A stretch of DNA of 64,000 nt from Paractinoplanes lichenicola (GTDB taxonomy: Bacteria > Actinomycetota > Actinomycetes > Mycobacteriales > Micromonosporaceae). The notes under the pieces were generated by a model. The model did no database searches. It was not told the origin of the DNA and worked only from the letters and a program-made list of their open reading frames with translations. Numbering within the stretch: the first letter of the stretch is position 1; every line of letters starts with the position of its first letter. Shown here piece after piece: positions 33,503 to 41,500 of this stretch. The stretch is from positions 62,001-126,000 of the forward strand of contig NZ_JAENHO010000017.1 of the NCBI RefSeq assembly GCF_016785085.1, in the 5' to 3' direction. Both the position numbers and the translations under genes were made by a program.

Positions 33503-34539
33503 CAGAACCTAAAGTGGTGCGGATGACCGCCCCGACGCTTCGCGACGTCGCGCAGCTGGCCGGGGTGCACCCCGCGACCGCCTCCCGCGCGCTCAACCCG
33601 CAGACCCGCCCGCTGGTCAACGCGGACACCGCCCGCAAGGTGCTGCGCGCCGCCGAGTCGATCGGCTATCAGCCCAACCCGATCGCGCGCAGCCTCAAGA
33701 CCGCCCGCAGCAGCACGGTCGGGCTGGTCATCCCCGACCTGACCAACCCGCTGTTCCCGCCGATCGTGCGGGGCATCGAGGACGTGCTGACCCCGGCCGG
33801 CTACAACGCGTGGATCGTCAACACCGACAACGATCCCGGCCGCGAGGAGGCGCAGGTCGAGTCGCTGCGCTCCCGGCAGGTGGAGGGGCTGATCGTGGCG
33901 ACTGCCCGCCGCGAGCACCCGCTGCTGACCCGGCTGCACCAGCAGGGCGTACGGATGGTGCTCGTGAACCGCCGCGTCGACGGGCTCGAGCTGCCGTCGG
34001 TGGCCGCGGACGACGACGCGGGAATCGCGCTGGCCGTGGCCCACCTAATCGCGCTCGGCCACACCCGCATCGCGCACCTGGCCGGCCCGCAGCAGACGTC
34101 GACCGGGGTCAGCCGGGCCCGCGCGTTCCGGCACGCCCTGATCGACAACGGCCTGCCCGACGACCCGGCCCTGATCGTCGAATGCAGGTATTGGAGCGAG
34201 ACCGAGGGCGCCCAGGCGCTGCGCAAGCTGCTCGACTCGGGCGCCGAGTTCACCGCGATCGTGGCCGGCAACGACCTGATCGCGCTGGGCTGCTACGACG
34301 TGTTCGCCGAACGCGGGCTGACCTGCCCCGACGACATGAGCGTGATCGGCTTCAACGAGATGCCGTTCCTCGACAAGATGCGCCCGCCGCTGACCACGGT
34401 GGCCATCCCCCACTACGAGATCGGCGGCGAGGCGGCCCGGCTGCTGCTCGACACCCTCGACGACCCGGAACGCCACCCGCGCTCGGTGCTGCTCGCGCCG
34501 TCGCTGGTCGTGCGCGCCTCGACAGGCCCGCCGAAATAG
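33499..34539 (+). CDS. LacI family transcriptional regulator
   Basis: 346 residues from the GTG at 33499; GGAGG lies six bases upstream and the start overlaps the MFS stop, which decides against the ATG at 33487. The helix-turn-helix is at about 10-32 (LRDVAQLAGVHPATASRALN), followed by the hinge helix GYQPNPIARSLKT. The effector domain is LacI/PurR-like: VGLVIPDLTNPLFPPIVRGIE, IALGHTRIAHLAGP, FTAIVAGNDLIALG, MSVIGFNEMPFLDKMRPPLTTV. Its likely operator is the CGCAA-N4-TTGCG repeat in front of this operon. That site sits in the importer promoter, so the regulator may control both directions. Confidence 0.92.
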   Translation: MTEPKVVRMTAPTLRDVAQLAGVHPATASRALNPQTRPLVNADTARKVLRAAESIGYQPNPIARSLKTARSSTVGLVIPDLTNPLFPPIVRGIEDVLTPAGYNAWIVNTDNDPGREEAQVESLRSRQVEGLIVATARREHPLLTRLHQQGVRMVLVNRRVDGLELPSVAADDDAGIALAVAHLIALGHTRIAHLAGPQQTSTGVSRARAFRHALIDNGLPDDPALIVECRYWSETEGAQALRKLLDSGAEFTAIVAGNDLIALGCYDVFAERGLTCPDDMSVIGFNEMPFLDKMRPPLTTVAIPHYEIGGEAARLLLDTLDDPERHPRSVLLAPSLVVRASTGPPK

Positions 34540-34552
34540 TTCGCGTTCCGAC

Positions 34553-34580
34553 GGAACCATTGGCCTCCCCGGTGCCTTTT
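34553..34580 (+). promoter_or_regulatory. Possible ECF-type promoter before the second sigma pair
   Basis: GGAACC (34553-34558) followed after about 18 bases by a GGAC/TTTTGG region resembles the GGAAC..GTC layout of ECF-sigma promoters. It lies about 40-60 bases before the start at 34620 and could be the autoregulated promoter of the membrane protein-sigma factor operon. Weak evidence. Confidence 0.25.
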
Positions 34581-34619
34581 GGACGGGTGAGGAGGTTCAC
34601 TCGGCTACGGGGGAACGCG

Positions 34620-35618
34620 ATGACACAGCACATCAGAGAGCTGCTGGACCACGCGGTGGCCGGGATCGAACCGGGCACCCGCGACCCGGTGGCGGCCGTC
34701 ATGGGCCGTCGCCGGGCCGCGCGTCGCCGTAAGGCGGTGGCCGGGGCGGTCGCCTGCGTGCTCGCCGCGGCGGGAATCGCCGGTGGGCTGGCCCTGAACC
34801 GGCATGACGCCAACGGGCCGATGGCACCAGTCGGCTCGGTTCCGGTCGAGCCGCCGACACCCCGGGTCGTGGACAGGGTTGTCGTCGCCGGCGCGATGCG
34901 GCTGCCCGTCCCGGACGGCTGGCGTGTCGCTACCCCGGGCTCCGACTCGCCATGCGGCAGAGCGGGCGACGGGCAAGTTCTGATCTATGGGGAGACGTCG
35001 GACGACTGCGCCCGTTCCTCGATTCGGGTATCGACGGCCAAAGTCCTCGCGTACCCCGTCGGTTCGCTGGAAGATCTTCCCGGCGGGAGCGGCATCATGA
35101 CCCCGCTGCCGCTGCTCACCCTGCCGGGCGGCGAGCCGGCCCTGCTGCGCGACGCCTTTGAGACCGGCCACACATCCATGGTGCTGCCGTGGTCGAAGGT
35201 GATCCTCGAGTTCAACCTGGACGGCCCGGCGGCACGGACCATCGCCGGCACGATCCGGACGGAGCCCGTCGGTTCCGGGCGGCTCAACCTGGTCGACTCC
35301 GTGCCCTACGCCGAGTTCTCCCGGCCCGAAGCGTCGGGGAAGTTCACCGTCGCGAGCCACGGCAAGATCACGGACCCGGCGACCATCGCGGAAGTGTTGG
35401 CGCTCCTGCGCGACCAGAGAAAGGCGGTCAGCGGCGAGGACGCCTGCTCGCAACCCGGCGATCGGGCCGCGCTGCTGCTGCTGGGCAACGCGTCAGTCGT
35501 TTACCTCACCATCGACAAGGACTGCCAGGAGGCGTTCTCGGACCGGGGCGGCCGGGTGCGGCTCAGCGACAAAGCCGTCCGCGAGCTGACCCGGCTGTTC
35601 GGGATCGAGGTCCGATGA
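34620..35618 (+). CDS. Single-pass membrane protein, probable anti-sigma partner of the downstream sigma factor
   Basis: 332 residues from the ATG at 34620, with GGGGGAAC upstream. A cytosolic N-terminus of ~38 residues (HIRELLDHAVAGIEPGTRDP) with a basic stretch (RRRAARRRK) is followed by one membrane helix (about 39-58) and a ~270-residue outer domain with no recognised family. That domain contains spaced cysteines (DSPCGRAGDG, SDDCARSS, EDACSQPG, DKDCQEAF) that could pair. The gene precedes a SigE-type sigma factor with an ATGA overlap, the same order as at 4849-6011. Anti-sigma function is inferred from this layout only. Confidence 0.65.
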   Translation: MTQHIRELLDHAVAGIEPGTRDPVAAVMGRRRAARRRKAVAGAVACVLAAAGIAGGLALNRHDANGPMAPVGSVPVEPPTPRVVDRVVVAGAMRLPVPDGWRVATPGSDSPCGRAGDGQVLIYGETSDDCARSSIRVSTAKVLAYPVGSLEDLPGGSGIMTPLPLLTLPGGEPALLRDAFETGHTSMVLPWSKVILEFNLDGPAARTIAGTIRTEPVGSGRLNLVDSVPYAEFSRPEASGKFTVASHGKITDPATIAEVLALLRDQRKAVSGEDACSQPGDRAALLLLGNASVVYLTIDKDCQEAFSDRGGRVRLSDKAVRELTRLFGIEVR

Positions 35619-36160
35619 GCGGCACGGACACGCCACCCGGGTTCGCCGAGTTCGTCTCGTCCCGCTATCCGGCGCTGACCCGGTACGGCACCCTGCTGAC
35701 CGGCGACCGCGGCCACGGCGAGGACTTGGCGCAGGAGGCGCTGGTGAAGACGTTCCGGGCGTGGCGGCGCCTGCACGAGCAGGGCGACCCGGAGGCGTAC
35801 ACGCGGCGGGTGATGGTGCGGGCGGCGTGGCGGGCCGGGCGCCGGTTGTGGCGGCGGGAGGTCCCGGCGGCGGCCCCGCCCGAGCGGCCCACTCCCGGCG
35901 ACGCCTACGACGAGCACGACACCGCCGCGGTGGTGCTGGCCGCGCTGCGCTCGTTGCCGGCCTCGCAGCGAGTGGTGCTGGTGCTGCGCTACTGGGCCGG
36001 CCTGTCCGAACAGGAGATCGCGGCCGAGCTGGGCTGCTCGACCGGCACCGTGAAGTCGCGGGCGAGCCGGGCCATGGCCACCCTGCGGCAGACGTTCACG
36101 TCGATCGAGGCCATGAAGGAGGGGCCGCGCCCTTACGGACGCGGCCCCCGGTTACGCTAG
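35615..36160 (+). CDS. SigE-family (ECF-type) RNA polymerase sigma factor
   Basis: 181 residues. Region 2 (about 10-75: FVSSRYPALTRYGTLLTGD, GEDLAQEALVKTFRAW, PEAYTRRVMVRAAWRAGRRL) and region 4 (about 105-165: LRSLPASQRVVLVLRYWAGL, EQEIAAELGCSTGTVKSRASRAM) are intact. Translation is coupled to the preceding membrane protein by the ATGA overlap. The last 13 residues are encoded by the transcription-terminator hairpin, so the C-terminal tail (GPRPYGRGPRLR) may have no function of its own. Confidence 0.92.
   Translation: MSGTDTPPGFAEFVSSRYPALTRYGTLLTGDRGHGEDLAQEALVKTFRAWRRLHEQGDPEAYTRRVMVRAAWRAGRRLWRREVPAAAPPERPTPGDAYDEHDTAAVVLAALRSLPASQRVVLVLRYWAGLSEQEIAAELGCSTGTVKSRASRAMATLRQTFTSIEAMKEGPRPYGRGPRLR
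36121..36148 (+). terminator. Terminator hairpin inside the 3' end of the sigma factor gene
   Basis: GGGGCCGCG (36121-36129) pairs perfectly with CGCGGCCCC (36140-36148) around a 10-base loop. It lies 12 bases before the sigma factor stop and close to the convergent small secreted gene, so it may end transcription from both sides. Confidence 0.7.
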
Positions 36161-36162
36161 GT

Positions 36163-36564
36163 TCAGCGGTGACGCCAGTGGTACCACGCACCGCGGAAGT
36201 CGCCACCGCGGTAGCTGTTGTACCAGCCGCCGTACCAGTTGCGGTTGTCCCAGCGGCCGTTCCAGTCGTCTTCCTCGACCGTCAGGACCCAAGCGCCACG
36301 ACCCCAGCCGCCACCGACCCGGTCGCAGTCGTAGTCGTCCCAGCGGTCCCGGAACTCACCGATGCGGCCGACCCGCTCGCACTCCCGCAGCGAGCGGAAG
36401 TAGCCGACGACCTCGTCGTTGCCCCAGCGAGACTGGGTCTGCGCCGAGGAGCTCTGGCCGGCGCCCTGCGCGGAACCGGTCGCAGCCTGGGCCGGGACGG
36501 CCCCGACGGCGACGGTGCCCAGCCCGAGGCCGGCGATGGCGAGAAGACGGGTAACGCGATTCAT
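36163..36564 (-). CDS. Small secreted Trp/Arg/Gly-rich protein
   Basis: 133 residues, with a GAGGGG ribosome site. A clear signal peptide (about 1-27, cleavage near AQA|ATG) shows export. The mature ~105 residues include a Gln/Ser linker and a short conserved-looking helix (NDEVVGYFRSLRECERVGRIGEF). They end in a tail unusually rich in Trp, Arg, Gly, Asn and Tyr (WNGRWDNRNWYGGWYN). Two cysteines (RECER, DYDCDR) could form one disulfide. I do not recognise the family. The gene is convergent with the sigma factor gene, three bases away, and divergent from a protein kinase gene. Confidence 0.7.
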   Translation of the reverse strand: MNRVTRLLAIAGLGLGTVAVGAVPAQAATGSAQGAGQSSSAQTQSRWGNDEVVGYFRSLRECERVGRIGEFRDRWDDYDCDRVGGGWGRGAWVLTVEEDDWNGRWDNRNWYGGWYNSYRGGDFRGAWYHWRHR

Positions 36565-36709
36565 TGCTCTTTTCCCCTCTCGACATGACGTTTTGCAAGA
36601 TCATGGAATCACGCATAACGGACATTTGGTGCAGTGCTCGCCGTTACTAACACTTTCGTGGCATAAAAAGTCGACCAAGCCCCGGGATCCACGACTCCGA
36701 ACTATTGCC

Positions 36710-37687
36710 ATGAGGGAGATGGTGGCCGGGCGCTACCGGCTGACCGACCTGGCCGGCACCGGCGGCATGGGCCGGGTCTGGCGCGCGTACGACGAGCTGC
36801 TCGACCGCACGGTGGCCGTGAAGGAGGTGCTCCGCCCCGGCCTCTCCCCCGGCGACGAGGCCGAGGCGCACCGGCTCACGGTCCGCGAGGCCCGCTCGGC
36901 GGCCCGGCTCGACCACCCCAACGTCGTCCGCGTCTTCGACGTGGTGTGGACGCCCGGCCGCTCGTGGATCGTCATGGAATTCGTGCCGGGCCGCTCGCTG
37001 CACGAGGTGATCGCCCAGGACGGCCCGGTCGCGCACGCCGAGGCGGCCCGGATCGGCCGGGCGCTGCTGGCCGCGCTGTCGGCCGCCCACGCCGCCGGCG
37101 TCCTGCACCACGACGTCAAGCCGCGCAATGTGCTGCTGGCCCCGGACGGCCGGGTCGTGCTGACCGACTTCGGGATCGCCACGATCGGCACCGACCCGAC
37201 CGGCACGCTGGTGGGCACGCCGGCGTTTCTCGCCCCCGAGCGGGCCGGCCGCGGCGTGGCGGGCCCGGCGACGGATCTGTGGTCGCTGGGCGCGACCCTG
37301 TACGCCACGGTCGAGGGGCGGCCGCCGTTCGACCGGCCCACCCCGGCCGGGACGCTGCTCGCGGCGCAGATCGACGAGCCGGACCCGCCGCACCGGCCCG
37401 GGCCGGTGCACGAGGTCATCGCCGGGCTGCTGACCCGCGACCCGGTGGCCCGGTGGACGGCCGCGCGGGCCCGCGACGGTCTCGAGGCCGTGCTGCGCCA
37501 CCCGACCGGCGCGCCGCCACGCCGCGAAGTCATCCGCTTCGTCGCCGGGGCGGCCGCGGTGCCGGTCAGCCCGGCCCCGGCCGCCAGGAAGCGGCCGGGG
37601 CTGCTGACCGGATGGCCCGTCATCATCGGCACGGCCGTCGCCGGGATCGGGATGCTCGTGGCGAGCGCTGTCTTGCTGCTGGCCTGA
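36710..37687 (+). CDS. Serine/threonine protein kinase (Hanks type), single C-terminal membrane helix
   Basis: 325 residues from the ATG at 36710; an ATG at 36719 and a GTG at 36722 also fit. Kinase landmarks: glycine loop GTGGMGRVW, VAVKEVL lysine near residue 40, and catalytic loop HHDVKPRNVLL near 135. Further landmarks: LTDFGIA, activation segment GTPAFLAPER, and DLWSLGATLY. The usual HRD triad reads HHD, so the Arg that contacts the phosphorylated activation loop is missing. A single membrane helix at the C-terminus (WPVIIGTAVAGIGMLVASA) is followed by no extracellular PASTA or other sensor domain, unlike PknB. The kinase domain faces the cytosol. Confidence 0.92.
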   Translation: MREMVAGRYRLTDLAGTGGMGRVWRAYDELLDRTVAVKEVLRPGLSPGDEAEAHRLTVREARSAARLDHPNVVRVFDVVWTPGRSWIVMEFVPGRSLHEVIAQDGPVAHAEAARIGRALLAALSAAHAAGVLHHDVKPRNVLLAPDGRVVLTDFGIATIGTDPTGTLVGTPAFLAPERAGRGVAGPATDLWSLGATLYATVEGRPPFDRPTPAGTLLAAQIDEPDPPHRPGPVHEVIAGLLTRDPVARWTAARARDGLEAVLRHPTGAPPRREVIRFVAGAAAVPVSPAPAARKRPGLLTGWPVIIGTAVAGIGMLVASAVLLLA

Positions 37688-37701
37688 GCGCCGGGGGCGC
37701 T
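37687..37701. terminator. Short hairpin shared by convergent kinase and GH43 genes
   Basis: AGCGCC-GGG-GGCGCT spans the 12-base gap between the kinase stop and the GH43 stop. It is small but perfectly paired and placed to end both transcripts. Confidence 0.45.
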
Positions 37702-39109
37702 ACTCGCCGGACGGCGCGGTCAGGGTCACCCCCAAGCCGACCGGGGAGCCGAAGTTCGGGGTGCCGTCGGCGTTCCACGTGAACTTCTGGGCCCGGGTCG
37801 AGCGGTTCAGGTCGCAGTTGCCGTTCGGGTTCGTGCTGGCGTGATAGACGATCCAGTCCTCGGTGCCGTCGGGTGACTTGAAGAAGCCGTTGTGCCCCGG
37901 GCCGTAGACGCCGGCCGCGTTGTTGCGCTGGAAGACCGGGGTGGACGACTTGACCCAGGACGACGAGTTGAGCGGGTCGCCGCCGTTGTAGGTGAGCAGG
38001 CCCAGCTTGTAGTCGGGCGTGGAGCAGTGCGAGGCCGAGAACACGATGAACGTCTTGCCGTTGCGCTGCAGCACTTCCGCGCCCTCGTTGACGGCCCCGC
38101 CGACGGTCTCCCACCCGTACGTGGGAGTGGACAGCACCCGCCGGCTGCCCGCCGCGGTCCACGGGTTGGACAGCTCACGAATGAAGTTGGGCTGCGACCC
38201 GTTGTAGTACGTCCCGAGCAGATACAGCTTGCCGTTCAGCTGCAGAATGCTCGGGTCCAGCTCCCACGTGTTGTCCGCCGCCGGGTCGAGCAGGTCGGCC
38301 TTGAACGCGTACGGGCCCATGGGGTCGGTGCCCGAGGACTCGAGCACGTGGATGCGTTGCGTGCCGAGGTTGTAGGGCTCCTGCCCGGCCGTGTAGTAGA
38401 AGTACCAGCGGCCGTTGATCAGGTGGAACTCGGGCGCCCACATCGTGCCCGCGCCGTTGGGCCGGGTCAGGGTGAAGATCACCTGATCGGTGGCGGTGGC
38501 CAGCCCGCCCAGGGTGGCCGACTTGCGCATCGTGATTGTGCGGTTCCATGTGGTCGTGGCCAGGTAGTAGAAGCCGTTGTGGTAGGTCAGCCACGGGTCC
38601 GGGCCCTGCGCCTTGAGCGGGTTGGTGAACGTCTTGGCCGGGGCCGTGACACCGTTGACCCGCCAGACCCGGGCTGCGGCCGTGCTGCACGGCAGCTGGA
38701 CGAGCCCGGCCGCGGTGCCGTTGGCGGCGATGCATTTGCCCGAGTGCAGGGCCGCCAGCTGGAACGTTCCGGTCGCCACCGGCCGCAGCTGGAAGCGCTG
38801 ATTGTTCCCGTTGTTGCACGGCCACTGGATGATCGTGGCGTTGTCGGCCGTGCTCCCTCCGTTGACGTCGACGCAATTGCCGGTCGGGGTGCCGATCGTG
38901 TAGGTGTCGCCGGCCTGCGTGAAAGTGAACGATTGTGCGCAGGTGGCCTGGGTGAGTTGCAGCCCGGCCGTCGTGGCGCCTCCGGGCACGGTGACGCAGT
39001 TGCCGGTGCCAGTGTTGGTGATCGTACTGCCGAACACGGCCGCGGCCCGGCCGGGAATGAGGAGCGTCAGCAGAAGGACAGCCGCCGCGAGTGAACGGGA
39101 CAGACGCAT
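37700..39109 (-). CDS. Secreted GH43 glycosidase with N-terminal ricin-type (CBM13) lectin domain
   Basis: 469 residues, with AGGAG before the ATG. A signal peptide (1-24) precedes a ricin-B/CBM13 trefoil (about 28-150, with GNCVDVNGGST, IIQWPCNNGNNQRF and GKCIAANGT). A five-bladed GH43 propeller (about 160-469) follows. The expected acid trio is visible: Asp in GPDPWLTYHNGFYYL, Asp in TWELDPSILQLNG, Glu in VNEGAEVLQRNG. GH43 enzymes of this layout cleave arabinose or xylose side chains. It is last in an operon with a GH127 gene (9 bases upstream) and an (alpha/alpha)6 hydrolase. An exo-arabinofuranosidase on plant arabinan or arabinoxylan is likely. Confidence 0.88.
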   Translation of the reverse strand: MRLSRSLAAAVLLLTLLIPGRAAAVFGSTITNTGTGNCVTVPGGATTAGLQLTQATCAQSFTFTQAGDTYTIGTPTGNCVDVNGGSTADNATIIQWPCNNGNNQRFQLRPVATGTFQLAALHSGKCIAANGTAAGLVQLPCSTAAARVWRVNGVTAPAKTFTNPLKAQGPDPWLTYHNGFYYLATTTWNRTITMRKSATLGGLATATDQVIFTLTRPNGAGTMWAPEFHLINGRWYFYYTAGQEPYNLGTQRIHVLESSGTDPMGPYAFKADLLDPAADNTWELDPSILQLNGKLYLLGTYYNGSQPNFIRELSNPWTAAGSRRVLSTPTYGWETVGGAVNEGAEVLQRNGKTFIVFSASHCSTPDYKLGLLTYNGGDPLNSSSWVKSSTPVFQRNNAAGVYGPGHNGFFKSPDGTEDWIVYHASTNPNGNCDLNRSTRAQKFTWNADGTPNFGSPVGLGVTLTAPSGE

Positions 39110-39118
39110 GGGGACTCC

Positions 39119-41500
39119 TCACGAACCGCTCGTGTAGAGGGTGCTCACTTCGGCGGCGGACAGCGCACGGGCATAGAGCCGCACATTGTCGAGCGCGCCG
39201 TCGAGGTAGGGATCGGCGTACTGGGAACGGCCGAGATAGTTGCGCGTGGTGCTGCCGAGCGCGGCGGGCCCCACGGTCAGGGCCGGGTTCTGCGCCACCG
39301 CGACACCGTTGACATGGAGCACGCCCAGGTTGCCGTTGCGGGTCACGGCCACGTGCGTCCAGGCCCCGGCGGTCAAGGCGGCGGGACCGTCGATGCGTTG
39401 CTCGGCCCCGGATCCGCCGGTGGTGATGGCGAACCGCAGGGTGCCCGCGCTCGACCGCGGCGTCAGGAACAGGTACGCGCCCGTTCCCGTCCCGAAGTCG
39501 ACGAGCCGGCTCCACGTGGTGACGGTGTCGAGGCGTACCCACAGCGCGATCGTGAAGTTCGTGGCGGCGGCCAGGATCCCGTTCGGCAACGCCGCATAGC
39601 CCGCGCTGCCGTCCAGAGCCAAAGCGTTCCCCGTACGCCCGGAGCCGTACCCGGCGCCGTAAACCGTGGCCGTGCGCTCGTTGCCGCTCACATCCGCCGG
39701 CGACCCGTCGAACGGATAGTGGGCGGTGAGCGGCGACCCGGTCACCGACCAGTAGACGCTGTACCGCTGCCCGTGCACCTTGTAGAACGGTTGCAGCGCC
39801 ACACTTCCGGCCGACGTGGGAGTCAGCGTGGCCGGATCGAGCACCGGCAGCGCACTCAGGTTCGAGCTGCCGAACAGCCCGGCCAGCACCAGCGGCCCGA
39901 ACTTCACGGCCTGGACGGTGCTGTTGTCGTTCGCGGCCTCCCGGCGCACAGTCATCGGCAGCGTCACGTCCACCACGTCACCGGTGACCCACGTACGGCT
40001 GAGGGAAGCGTAGGCGCCCGCCGGTGGTGACGTGGCCGCCCCGCCGTTGACCCGGATCTGCGCCCCCGCCGCCCAGGCCGGGATCCGGATGCGCATCTGG
40101 AACGTCCCGGCCCCCGTCACGGTCAGCCGGGTCGAGCCCGCGGCCGGGAACGTGGTCTCCTGCCGGATCGTGTACGCACCCCAGGTCAGCACGGACGGGA
40201 TGAACAGGTTGACGTAGAGCGTGCTGCCGCCGTCGTGGAAGTAGACGGTGTCGCCGTACTTCGTGTTGCTCTCCATCCCGGTGCCATGGCAGCAGACGAA
40301 ACTGTTGTAGTCATTGCTGTACGTCTTGAGGCCGCCGGCCCGCAGCGGCACGTAATAGCACTGGAACCCGTGCGCCGAGCTGGGATCCTGCGACGCCAGG
40401 ATGTGGTTGTAGAGCGCACCCTCGTAGTAGTCGAGATAGTCGGCGCGCGCCGGGTCGGTCAGGAACAGCTGCCGGGTCAGCTTGAGCATGTTGTGCGTGT
40501 TGCAGCATTCGGCCGTGGTGTCCGACAGCTCGCTCGCGATCCGGTCCGGCGCCTTGAAATACTCGCCGTTCGAGTTCCCCCCGATCGCGTACGTGTGGTG
40601 CCGGGTCACGATGTCCCAGAAGTTCACGGCGATGTCGCGATACCGCGTGACCCCGGTGGCGTGGAACTCCCGGATGGCGCCGAGCACCTTCGGGATCTGC
40701 GTGTTGGCGTGATAGTTGTTCAGGTTGTCCTGCCCGGCGGCGAGCGGGTCGAAGATCTCGGCGTGGTCGAAGTGCTGCGCCGCGGCCAGGTGGGCGGGGT
40801 CGCCGGTGAGCTGGTAGAGGTTGGTCAGCACCTCGTTCATGCCGCCGAACTCGGTGTCGAGCATGTTCTGCCGCTGCGCGAGCGTGAGCCGGTCGTTGCG
40901 GGCCTTGACCCACGCCGCCATGCCCAGCAGCACGGTCAGCGCCTGCGCGGTGCCCGCGATCAGGTGCATGTCGAGCAGCCCGGCCATGATCTTGTGGAGC
41001 GTGTAGTAGGGCGCCCACACGCTCTGCCGCGCCTCGACCCGATCGATGAAGCTCTCCGGAAAGGCGCTCAGATAGCCGTTGCCCAGACGCGTCTGGCACT
41101 GGGCGAGCACCGCCACGATTTGCTCACCCTTGACCCTGTACGCGGTGTCGCCCGTGCTCGCGTACGCCTGAGCGAGCGCCGAGAGCAGGTGACCGGTGGA
41201 ATGCCCGCGCAGTTCGGTGGTGGGCGATTCCCAGCCGCCGCACGCGGTCGCCGTCGACGGCAGGCCCGCGTTGAGGCGGAACGTGTGCAGCAGCCGGTCG
41301 TTGTCGAGGAACAGCAGGTAGGACTGGGTGCGGGCGGCGTTCTCGGTGAACGGGCTGGGCAGCAGGCGCACGGCCGAGAGCGGGAACGCGTACGCCGAGA
41401 CGCCGATGTCCGGGCGGGCGGCCGCCATGGCCCGTTCCGGCGCCAGGGCTGAGACCCCTGCGACGGCCACGGATCCGGCGAGGAGCGTCCGGCGCCTCAT
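39119..41500 (-). CDS. Secreted GH127-type beta-L-arabinofuranosidase with C-terminal LamG-like domain
   Basis: 793 residues. A twin-arginine-like signal (MRRRTLLAG..) precedes an (alpha/alpha)6 barrel: LRLLPSPF-type VRLLPSPFTENAART, GWESPTTELRGHSTGH, WAPYYTLHKIMAGL. The zinc/nucleophile site of GH127 is complete: Glu-Cys-Cys in TTAECCNTHNML near residues 331-333 and the Cys pair in FVCCHGTGMES near 401-402, with the second pair providing the nucleophile in the studied enzyme HypBA1. Residues ~640-793 are a concanavalin/LamG-like domain (LTAHYPFDGSPADVSG, TNFTIALWVRLD, LDNVRLYARALS). It would remove beta-linked L-arabinofuranose, as found on plant hydroxyproline-rich glycoproteins. ATGA overlap with the upstream hydrolase. 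Confidence 0.9.
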   Translation of the reverse strand: MRRRTLLAGSVAVAGVSALAPERAMAAARPDIGVSAYAFPLSAVRLLPSPFTENAARTQSYLLFLDNDRLLHTFRLNAGLPSTATACGGWESPTTELRGHSTGHLLSALAQAYASTGDTAYRVKGEQIVAVLAQCQTRLGNGYLSAFPESFIDRVEARQSVWAPYYTLHKIMAGLLDMHLIAGTAQALTVLLGMAAWVKARNDRLTLAQRQNMLDTEFGGMNEVLTNLYQLTGDPAHLAAAQHFDHAEIFDPLAAGQDNLNNYHANTQIPKVLGAIREFHATGVTRYRDIAVNFWDIVTRHHTYAIGGNSNGEYFKAPDRIASELSDTTAECCNTHNMLKLTRQLFLTDPARADYLDYYEGALYNHILASQDPSSAHGFQCYYVPLRAGGLKTYSNDYNSFVCCHGTGMESNTKYGDTVYFHDGGSTLYVNLFIPSVLTWGAYTIRQETTFPAAGSTRLTVTGAGTFQMRIRIPAWAAGAQIRVNGGAATSPPAGAYASLSRTWVTGDVVDVTLPMTVRREAANDNSTVQAVKFGPLVLAGLFGSSNLSALPVLDPATLTPTSAGSVALQPFYKVHGQRYSVYWSVTGSPLTAHYPFDGSPADVSGNERTATVYGAGYGSGRTGNALALDGSAGYAALPNGILAAATNFTIALWVRLDTVTTWSRLVDFGTGTGAYLFLTPRSSAGTLRFAITTGGSGAEQRIDGPAALTAGAWTHVAVTRNGNLGVLHVNGVAVAQNPALTVGPAALGSTTRNYLGRSQYADPYLDGALDNVRLYARALSAAEVSTLYTSGS

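Noticed and set aside
31978..34539. A 853-residue + strand protein ending in the LacI domain
   Set aside because: The upstream part is a shadow of the binding-fold and MFS genes; the LacI gene has its own GGAGG site and GTG start at 33499.
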